Of a stretch of DNA of 53,604 bases, positions 33,723 through 40,745 are shown piece after piece. The first letter of the stretch is position 1. Every line of letters starts with the position of its first letter. The DNA is from an uncultured Prevotellaceae bacterium (GTDB lineage Bacteria; Bacteroidota; Bacteroidia; Bacteroidales; Bacteroidaceae): contig CACYRB010000007.1 in the NCBI GenBank assembly GCA_902776685.1, positions 1-53,604 of the forward strand. The letters are read 5' to 3'. A program made the translations under genes and the position numbers. A model generated the notes under the pieces. The model searched no databases. It was not told the DNA's origin and saw nothing but the letters and a program-made list of their open reading frames with translations.

Positions 33723-36364
33723 GATGAGTTCCCGTTGACGTTAACGTTAACTTTCCGTCCTTGCAGGTCGTAGACGTATTTACTCCCCTCGCCCTTTGGA
33801 GAGGGGTCGGGGGTGAGGCTCTCTATGCCTGTCGACTCTTCTAAGAAGGCGAACTTGGCTTCGCCGCCTTCAGCCGACTTGTTGACGAAGTAGGCTCGGA
33901 AGGCTTTGGCCGAGGCGCGTTGACCCTCTTGGCTATAGATGGCGGTGGTGCCTCGTACGACGTAGAAGGCTTGGTCGGTGAGGTCGAGGTTGGCGGTGTA
34001 GTTGCCGACGAAGTCGTAGGCCACTGCTCCGTCGGTCTGTGTCACGACGGGTGCATCGTCGGTGGTCAGTGCGACGTTGGCGAAGGCAAACGACGAGGGA
34101 GCGCCGGCGGGCATCTTCACCATGACGGGTGTGGCTGCGGCGACGTCGGCAGCATCGCTGAAGTTGAGGATGGCTTTATCGTCGGTGGTCTTTGTCACCG
34201 ATGTGAAGGCCTTCACCTCGTCGGCTCCGAGCACGCTCTTGAGTGTGGCGGCGGTGGTGGCGAAGGGCAGCACGAGCGGGTTCCATCCTTCAACGAAGGT
34301 GTAGATAACGTTGACGTTAACGGGAACGCTGACAGGTGCGGCGACGGGGTCGTAGCCGACGGCCTCGTCGAGGGTGACGGCCTCGGTGTTGGTGTAGCTG
34401 TCGGCGAAGGTCCATACGCGGCCTGCCGTGCCGCAGGGTACGGGATGGGCGGTCTGGCTGCCGCCGTTGTCGATGTCTTGCAGCCAAGGTGTGCCACCGT
34501 TGCCGGTCTTGTTGAGCAGGCAGCAGAGCTCGCCCGAGCCGACCTGAGCGTCGGTGACCATCGTGGCCTGCGTGCCGGTGGTGGCGTAGCAGTTGGTGAG
34601 CGTGGAGCCCTGGTTGTCGTAGAGCAGCTGGCCATGGTTGCCGGCAGAGTTGTCGGCGATGGTGCCGGTGTTGTAGCAGTTCTCGGCTGCAACGTTGCCG
34701 AAGGCTCCTGCACAGAGGGCGGCGGTGCGCAGCGTGCCGCTGATGGCGCCGGTGTTGTAGCAGTTGCGGATGACGATGGCGGGCATGAGGCCTGCGCCGT
34801 CGCGTCCGTCGGCACTGCCGATGATGCCGGCTGCCCGCAGGTTCCAATACCAGCCGTCGACGCCGCTGCAGGCTACGGTGCCCTCGTTGCCGCAGTTCTC
34901 GATGGTGACGTTGCCGGCGCCCTTGGCCGAGCCGGCTATGCCGCCGACATAGTTGCGACCGGTGATGGAGCAGGTGGCGTCGATGATGACGTTGCGGATG
35001 ACGGCTCCGGCACCGAGCATGGAGAAGAGTCCGATGCCCCAGTCGCTGTCAGTGGTGCGGTTGATGACGAGGTGGCTGATGCGGTGGCCCTGTCCGTCGA
35101 ACGTACCGGTGTAGTAGGCGCTGGTGTAGCCGAAGCCGAAGCCGAGGGGTGTGAAGTTGGAGACGGGCGAGAGGTCGATGTCGGCGGTGAGCACGGCGTT
35201 GAGGGTGGCGTCGCCCTTGATGAGCTCGCCGAAGCGCACGAGCTGTCCGCAGGAAGCTATCTGATAGATGCCGTCGACGAGCTCAGGCTCTTCGTAGGTG
35301 CCGCAGACGGTGCAGATGCCGTTGTCGAAGATGTGCGGGTCTCGGGTGCCGTCGCCACCTACGTTGTTGTAGCTGATGGTGCCCTTGGCGGTGCCGTCGC
35401 AGTTGAGGTCGCCCACGGCATAGACGATGGCGTGACTGGCATCGAGCACGGGATGTGCATCGGCGCTACCGGTGAGGTTCTGACGGAAGGGCACGCCGTC
35501 GCCGCTCTGGCTGCCGTTGACGAGGAAGCAGAGCTCGCCCGAGGCAACCTGTGCCGCAGTGACCGACGCGACCTCGGTGTCGGTGGTGGTGTAGCAGTTG
35601 GTGACGACCGAGCCGCCCGACTCGTAGATGAACTGACCGGTGGCGGTGCCGTTGATGCTGACGGTGCCGGCATTGTAGCAGTTCTCGGCTACGACCTTAC
35701 CGTTGGCATAGGCGCAGAGGGCGGCGGTGCGGTCGGTGGTGCCGCTGACGGTGCCGGTGTTGTAGCAATGGCGGATGACGACGCGGTCGGGAAACTCGGT
35801 GCCCTGGTGGCTGCAACAGCCAAGGATGGCTGCCACGCGCTGGTTCCAGTACCAGGTGCCTGTGGTGACGCAGGTCACGCTGCCCTCGACACCGCAGTTC
35901 TCGATGATGATGTCGCCGCCGTTGCCGGTAACGGCTACGCCAGCAATGCCGCCGACGTTCTCACCACCGGTGATACGGCAGGTGGCGTCGAGCGTAAGGT
36001 TTTTAACCACAGCGCCGCCTCCGAGTCGGGAGAAGAGTCCCACACCCCAATGGTAGACCTCGGGATAGTTCACGGTGAGGTTCTTCAGTCGGTGGCCCTG
36101 CCCGTCGAACGTGCCAGTGTAGGCCTTGCTGGTGCCGTTGGCGATGAAGCCAATGGGTTGGAAGTTGTCGACGGAAGCGAGGTCGATGTCGGCGGTGAGC
36201 ACGGCGTCGGCCGCTGTAGTTCCGTTAGTAACGAGACTGCTGAACTCGGTGAGGTCGGCAGCCGAAGCGATTTGATACACGCCGTCGACCTGACTGAGTG
36301 CCGAGGCGCTGCCTATTCCCATCCATGCGACGAGAACGGCGATGAGAAGTTTCCTCTGTTTCAT
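33674..36364 (-). CDS. Large GLUG-repeat protein, two tandem modules, T9SS sorting tail
   Basis: The 896-aa protein has a signal peptide (to about residue 22) and two homologous modules at about 24-320 and 360-650. Each begins DGVYQIAS or DGIYQIAS, contains LTADIDLxxVxNFxPxGF, YTGTFDGQGHRxxxL and FSxLGxGAVxxN, and ends with AENCYN(A/T)GT and a GELCxLxN block. A beta-rich domain follows (690-840, VEGWNPLVLPFATTAATLK), then a T9SS tail with STGIE, YDLQGRKV and GIYIVNGKKIVIK. The hinge has SLTPDPSPKGEGS from a GC-rich repeat and NVNVNGN from hexamers. It probably acts as a surface adhesin or glycan binder; no catalytic residues are evident. Confidence 0.82.
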   Translation of the reverse strand: MKQRKLLIAVLVAWMGIGSASALSQVDGVYQIASAADLTEFSSLVTNGTTAADAVLTADIDLASVDNFQPIGFIANGTSKAYTGTFDGQGHRLKNLTVNYPEVYHWGVGLFSRLGGGAVVKNLTLDATCRITGGENVGGIAGVAVTGNGGDIIIENCGVEGSVTCVTTGTWYWNQRVAAILGCCSHQGTEFPDRVVIRHCYNTGTVSGTTDRTAALCAYANGKVVAENCYNAGTVSINGTATGQFIYESGGSVVTNCYTTTDTEVASVTAAQVASGELCFLVNGSQSGDGVPFRQNLTGSADAHPVLDASHAIVYAVGDLNCDGTAKGTISYNNVGGDGTRDPHIFDNGICTVCGTYEEPELVDGIYQIASCGQLVRFGELIKGDATLNAVLTADIDLSPVSNFTPLGFGFGYTSAYYTGTFDGQGHRISHLVINRTTDSDWGIGLFSMLGAGAVIRNVIIDATCSITGRNYVGGIAGSAKGAGNVTIENCGNEGTVACSGVDGWYWNLRAAGIIGSADGRDGAGLMPAIVIRNCYNTGAISGTLRTAALCAGAFGNVAAENCYNTGTIADNSAGNHGQLLYDNQGSTLTNCYATTGTQATMVTDAQVGSGELCCLLNKTGNGGTPWLQDIDNGGSQTAHPVPCGTAGRVWTFADSYTNTEAVTLDEAVGYDPVAAPVSVPVNVNVIYTFVEGWNPLVLPFATTAATLKSVLGADEVKAFTSVTKTTDDKAILNFSDAADVAAATPVMVKMPAGAPSSFAFANVALTTDDAPVVTQTDGAVAYDFVGNYTANLDLTDQAFYVVRGTTAIYSQEGQRASAKAFRAYFVNKSAEGGEAKFAFLEESTGIESLTPDPSPKGEGSKYVYDLQGRKVNVNVNGNSSRKGIYIVNGKKIVIK
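33781..33819. repeat. GC-rich half element inside the T9SS tail
   Basis: CCCTCGCCCTTTGGAGAGG followed by GGTCGGGGGTGAGG is a half copy of the inverted repeat seen in the dsbD gene. In frame on the minus strand it encodes LTPDPSPKGEG. Confidence 0.85.
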
Positions 36365-36419
36365 TGCATTTATTATTTTATGTATTTATTTTATTGTTTT
36401 GCATTCGCTCAGGCTGCCA

Positions 36420-38270
36420 TCACTTAAACCATAGCGGGCGCACGATGTTGGTGCGCGGGGTGTTGTTGGTCTTCAGTGAGGGGTGGTCGGCGTTCTTGAG
36501 CAGACTGCCGTCGACGGTCACATTGTCGAAGGTGATGTGCTCGATGAGCTTGGTGGGCGTGCCCGGGTTATACCATCCGTAGAGCCACACGTCGTTGGCG
36601 ATAGGACTATCGGCACGGTGCATCGACCTGATATTGCGGAACGTGACGTGCTTGATGCCACCCGGGGTGGACTGGTCGCCGTGAATGGTGCCAAACCAGA
36701 ACGACGGTTTGAAACCCATCGCGATGAGGCGCTGGCAGTGGTACACGCGTATGTCGTCGTAGACGAGATTTGAGAAATAGGTGCCGTGCAGACAGCACAG
36801 CCCGAGGGCGGCTCGCTCATCGAGCTGAAGGTGGAACTCGGGGTCGTCGTAGGAGTAGAGGATGTCGGTGTCGGTAAGCGAGATGTTGCTGAACACGGCA
36901 CGCGTCTCGGCTCCTATCGAGATGGCATTGTTGCAGTCGTTCCACAGCTGCATGTGGCTGAGGGCGATGTCTCTCACCGGCGGCGCCTCGCTCGGCTTCA
37001 GCTCGCTCATGCCCTTGATGGCAATGGCATCGTCGGAAGCTCGGATGAAACAGCTGTCGGCCTTGATGTCGTGCGAAGACACGATGTCGAGTCCGTCGGT
37101 CGAGGCGTAGCGGGTGCTGATGATGCGCAGCTGACGCAGCAAGATATTGTCAGAGTTGCTCACGATGGTCTGCCAGGCCTGCGGGCGATGGCCGTGAACC
37201 ACAATGTCTTCCACGTTGCAGTGTTTACTCCACGACACGGTAACCACCGGTCCGGCGCTGTTGACCACCATGCCGCCGCCGTAGATGCGGGCATGCTGAG
37301 CCTCGTCGATGCGGATGGTGCCGTCGACCACCGCTCCGGGAGCGATGTAGACAGATTGGTTCGACGACACGCGCAACGGCTCGCTCAGTTTGTGATAACC
37401 TGGTTCGAAGCTGATGTCGGCCGACGAACGGTCTTCCCGCCACGCTCTTGGGAAGAGATGAAGCACGTGACCTGTCTGATGGTCGCCGTTGACGATGAGC
37501 GTGACGGGTTCTCCGGCCTTGCCCAGCGAGAGGGTGAGCGCGTTGGGGGCCGACCGTTCTATCGTTGTCGAGGGCTGCTCGGGCAGCAGCTCAAAGGTGT
37601 TGATGCTGTCGGCGCAGACAATGTCGACCTTCAGCGGTTTCCCCGCCTTGGGCTGCGCCATGTCGAACGAGCCGAAGTCTACCGTGCCGCCCCAATAGTT
37701 GCGGTCGTTGTAGAGAGCCACGGCAGCATGGCCGATGATGACGTTAAAAGGTCGGGCTATATCTTCTATATAAGGATAGTCGGTAGGCATGCGGTGGGTG
37801 GCAAACCGACCGTCGGCGTCGGTATAGTCGTCGCCCTCGCAACGGCTCATGCTGAAAGCCTTGAAAGTCCGGACAGCCTTCGCATGGCGGTCCATGAGCT
37901 GACTCATCATGGGTAGACGCGTGCGGATTTTTACCCGGTCGAAGGCGTCGTAGCGCTTGAGCAGATCCATCGTCCGCTCACAAACCTCCTTGTTGCGAGC
38001 GGCACTGCCCTGGTCGCCGATGCTCACCGTCAGCGGCTGCCTGCTGCGCAGCATGTCGGCAAAGGTCTTCACGGGGTTCCCCTCGTCGGTCGTCAACCGA
38101 CCGACAATGGCATAGTCGGCCTCTTTCACGATAACGCCCTTGTAAACACTTTGGGCCATCACCACCAGCTGGCCGTCGGCAGTCATCTGCAGGTCGATGG
38201 CAGCACCGTCGCCCTGCGCAGACAGGAGAGCGGAGGACAGGCAAGCAAGCAGAACAAAAATTTTTCTCAT
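36420..38270 (-). CDS. Beta-helix hydrolase (GH28/GH49-like) with a degenerate GDPD-like N-terminus
   Basis: The 616-aa protein has a signal peptide (MRKIFVLLACLSSALLSA). Residues about 22-135 read AIDLQMTADGQLVVMAQ, VKTFADML, PLTVSIG, LLKRYDAFDRVKIRTR, which parallels the IELDVxxTKDGxxVVxHD, TLEEVL, LxIEIK and DRVxIxS elements of glycerophosphodiester phosphodiesterase, but the HRG start and catalytic His and Glu are missing. Residues 170-310 match the beta-sandwich of the other hydrolase (NYWGGTVDFGSFD, VLHLFPRAW). The helix holds STDGLDIV and ASDDAIAIKG (near 412) and ISIGAET. It has no T9SS tail, unlike its paralogue, and ends in LWFK. It has its own promoter. Confidence 0.72.
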   Translation of the reverse strand: MRKIFVLLACLSSALLSAQGDGAAIDLQMTADGQLVVMAQSVYKGVIVKEADYAIVGRLTTDEGNPVKTFADMLRSRQPLTVSIGDQGSAARNKEVCERTMDLLKRYDAFDRVKIRTRLPMMSQLMDRHAKAVRTFKAFSMSRCEGDDYTDADGRFATHRMPTDYPYIEDIARPFNVIIGHAAVALYNDRNYWGGTVDFGSFDMAQPKAGKPLKVDIVCADSINTFELLPEQPSTTIERSAPNALTLSLGKAGEPVTLIVNGDHQTGHVLHLFPRAWREDRSSADISFEPGYHKLSEPLRVSSNQSVYIAPGAVVDGTIRIDEAQHARIYGGGMVVNSAGPVVTVSWSKHCNVEDIVVHGHRPQAWQTIVSNSDNILLRQLRIISTRYASTDGLDIVSSHDIKADSCFIRASDDAIAIKGMSELKPSEAPPVRDIALSHMQLWNDCNNAISIGAETRAVFSNISLTDTDILYSYDDPEFHLQLDERAALGLCCLHGTYFSNLVYDDIRVYHCQRLIAMGFKPSFWFGTIHGDQSTPGGIKHVTFRNIRSMHRADSPIANDVWLYGWYNPGTPTKLIEHITFDNVTVDGSLLKNADHPSLKTNNTPRTNIVRPLWFK

Positions 38271-38312
38271 AGCATTTCGATTTTAGAACTACAACCTCGT
38301 AGAATGTCGTTG

Positions 38313-38320
38313 CAAATATA
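38313..38320 (-). promoter_or_regulatory. Promoter -7 box for the GDPD-like/beta-helix gene
   Basis: TATATTTG on the minus strand lies 42 nt before the start codon. No -33 TTTG at standard spacing is seen. Confidence 0.6.
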
Positions 38321-38457
38321 GCGTCTTTACAGTGCCTCGGCATTAAAAAATCGCTTGAAAACTTTAAAAAATGTTTGGTTGTCGGTCTGCATCGACGTTA
38401 AACCGAACTACAACTGCAAACCATTCGTTTTTTCAGCCTTGTCTCTTCCCTCAGTCC

Positions 38458-38545
38458 TCCCTATAACGTACTGCGGTCTTCCCTAAGGAGTACTGCGGTC
38501 TTCCACAAGGAGTACTGCAGTCCTCCCTAAGGGGTACTGCGACCA
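38458..38545. repeat. Tandem array of four 22-bp units
   Basis: Four consecutive 22-bp units share TCCCTAAGGAGTACTGCGGTCT: 38458-38479, 38480-38501, 38502-38523 and 38524-38545, differing at a few bases. Each contains the palindrome AGTACT or a close form. There are no spacers, so it is not a CRISPR array. It lies between the esterase stop and the promoter of the next gene. The rest of 38271-38585 is AT-rich and holds only the promoter. Confidence 0.92.
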
Positions 38546-38585
38546 GACTTTCTATTTTTTACAGCTTTTCAAGGTTTCACCTTGT

Positions 38586-40667
38586 CTAATAATCGGTACA
38601 ACGGTAAGTGACACCCGGCCAGTCGTCGGTGCGGAAGGGATAGGCCGGCAGGTCGTTGCCGCCACGCAACACCGCCAAGGGATTGTCGGACCAGTTGTAT
38701 CTGACGCTGACGGGATAGGCAACCTTTGGTGATGACACAACCACGGTATTTTCTTCTACACGAGCATCGGCCCAATAAAACATTCCGTCGCTGCCAGCTA
38801 TGGCGAAGGCTCCCTCTACAGCTGGTGCGGCAAGATGCAAACCCTCGGCATGATCGAAGAATATGCGAATCTGATGTCCTTCCTGCTGCCAATCTTTATA
38901 GACCGGTCCACAGGCGGTGTTAACTTTCTCGTTAGCGTTAGCGTTTCCATACGAATATCGGCGGGCGAGCAATGCCAGACGCCGGCCGGTCTCTTGTTTG
39001 TTTTTGGGGTGGATGTCGTCGGCACTGCCTATATCGGTCAGGCATGCCACATGGCAATTGGGCACATGGGCAGCTGTATACAGCTGCGCTTCGCGCAGTT
39101 CGGCCCATTTCGACGAGGCAGGCTGCGACTCGCGAGGATGGTGATTGGCCAGTCCGGCAATATAGAAATGCAGGTCGCAGCCCCAACGGCTGCGCCAGTC
39201 GTTGATGAGCAACGGCAGCAACGTGCGATATTGCCATGCGCGATTCACGTTGTCCTCGCCCTGATACCACACCACGCCTTTAATGGTAAAGGGCACAAGG
39301 GGATGAATCATTCCATTGAAGAGCACAGTTGCGTTCTTGGCATCGCTGACGGGGTTGCGGGGCTGCTTGGGCAGGTCGTGGAACGATTGTGCCCGCCGCA
39401 CGCGCCAGCCCTGCGTAAGGGGCTTGCCCTGCAGCTTCACGGTGTCGGGCAGTCCGGCATTGCCGCCGCCATCGAGACACCGCACGAGGATGGTGGCCCG
39501 GCCTTTCTTGACAAGGCTTTCGGGAATGTGGTAGACACGGCGCTCGGCATAGCCGTCGGTATGTCCGACAAGGGTGCCGTTGAAGTAGGTGAAGTCGTTG
39601 TCGTCGACGGTGCCAAGGTCGAGTGTAAGCGGTTGGGCGGCCTGCGACGCGGAGATATCGACAGTGGTGCGATACCACAATATGCCGTCGAAATCGTCGT
39701 AGCCCTCGCCGGTGGTGAAGCGGCCTACAGGGGCTTCGTCCCAGTGGCGGTCGTCGTAGGAGGGAGAGGCATAATTGAGACGGCCGTCGGTCCAGGCATC
39801 GGCGTCGGCCTGAAGCTGGAGGTTGTATCTGGCTATCTCGTTGTCGTAGAACGCTCTGCGCTCGTCGAGGTCTACGGGCATGTCGCTCATTCGCGCCACG
39901 TCGGCTGCAAAGTCGGGCATGGTAGAAAGAGCCTCGGCGCTGACCCACGACTCGGCAGGTGTGCCGCACCAGGCACTGTGGATGAGTCCGACGGGAACAT
40001 TCTGGCTGAGGGCGATGTCGCGACCGAAGAAATAGGCTGTTGCCGAGAAGTTGGCAACGGTGGCGGGCGAGCAGCGCTGCCAGCCGCCCGACCTGGCTTG
40101 CAGGGTGGTCTGCGGCTGCGGACTCATCACGTAGTCGACATGGAACAGCCGAATCTGCGGATGGTCGGCACGGGCAATCTCGTCGGTATAGTTGTCTACC
40201 TGTCCCCATCCGCCTACGGGCATGTCCATATTCGACTGCCCTGAGCAGAGCCACACCTCACCGATGAGCACATCGCGGAGCACAATGGTATTCTTGCTGG
40301 AAGAGGTGCGCTCGGTGATTTCTACCTCGTAGGGGCCTCCGGCCGACGGAGTTGACAGGTAGACGGTGAAGCGACCGTCGACATCGGCGGTGACTTGCGC
40401 CGGCTTGTTGTTCCATGTGCCACAGGCGGTGATGGTGGCATGTGGCTCACTGCTTCCCCAGATAGGCACTGATGATTGCTGCTGCAGCACCATTCCATCG
40501 GTGAACAAGGGTTGCAGACGAAGCTGACTGCTGACGGGCAGGGAGAGTAATGATAACGCTAACAATAAGAGGTGAGAGGTGAGAGGTGAGAAGTGGTACC
40601 TCGAATTACCCGAAGGGAGGAGAGATGAGAGATGAGAGATGAGGGATAGGAACGGTGTTGATTTCAT
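38586..40667 (-). CDS. Sialate O-acetylesterase family (SGNH) carbohydrate esterase
   Basis: The 693-aa protein has the family layout: beta-sandwich start FTDGMVLQQQSSVPIWG, the SGNH block GQSNMDMPVGG with Ser145, WCGTPAESW, an inserted jelly-roll (about 265-400, WDEAPVGRFTTGEGYDDFDGILWYRTTVDI), then VVWYQGEDNVNR and the C-terminal block III/V region. Such enzymes deacetylate sialic acids or plant polysaccharides; in a PUL with GH28-like enzymes, deacetylation of pectin-type glycans is the likelier role. The N-terminal 30-40 residues (LSLISHLSS and SPLTSHLLLLALSLL) are encoded by heptamer repeats that now form the signal peptide. Confidence 0.88.
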   Translation of the reverse strand: MKSTPFLSLISHLSSLLPSGNSRYHFSPLTSHLLLLALSLLSLPVSSQLRLQPLFTDGMVLQQQSSVPIWGSSEPHATITACGTWNNKPAQVTADVDGRFTVYLSTPSAGGPYEVEITERTSSSKNTIVLRDVLIGEVWLCSGQSNMDMPVGGWGQVDNYTDEIARADHPQIRLFHVDYVMSPQPQTTLQARSGGWQRCSPATVANFSATAYFFGRDIALSQNVPVGLIHSAWCGTPAESWVSAEALSTMPDFAADVARMSDMPVDLDERRAFYDNEIARYNLQLQADADAWTDGRLNYASPSYDDRHWDEAPVGRFTTGEGYDDFDGILWYRTTVDISASQAAQPLTLDLGTVDDNDFTYFNGTLVGHTDGYAERRVYHIPESLVKKGRATILVRCLDGGGNAGLPDTVKLQGKPLTQGWRVRRAQSFHDLPKQPRNPVSDAKNATVLFNGMIHPLVPFTIKGVVWYQGEDNVNRAWQYRTLLPLLINDWRSRWGCDLHFYIAGLANHHPRESQPASSKWAELREAQLYTAAHVPNCHVACLTDIGSADDIHPKNKQETGRRLALLARRYSYGNANANEKVNTACGPVYKDWQQEGHQIRIFFDHAEGLHLAAPAVEGAFAIAGSDGMFYWADARVEENTVVVSSPKVAYPVSVRYNWSDNPLAVLRGGNDLPAYPFRTDDWPGVTYRCTDY
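40568..40650. repeat. Heptamer repeats forming the esterase signal-peptide region
   Basis: Units GAGAGGT (40568-40592) and GAGATGA (40619-40646) flank a GGTACC-containing spacer. Read on the minus strand they encode LSLISHLSS and SPLTSHL at the esterase N-terminus. Confidence 0.85.
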
Positions 40668-40745
40668 TGCGATGATGTGTGATTAGATGATGTTTGATTA
40701 TTTGTTATCGGTATTCTTTGCAAGCAAAGCGTACTAAAGAAACGA

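Noticed and set aside
33920-36427. An 835-aa open frame on the plus strand
   Set aside because: It is antisense to the large GLUG gene, whose repeats and codon bias keep the opposite frame open; the translation is Gly/Val/Ala-rich without domains.
38458-38545. Possible CRISPR array
   Set aside because: The 22-bp units are directly abutting with no spacers, and there are no cas genes nearby.
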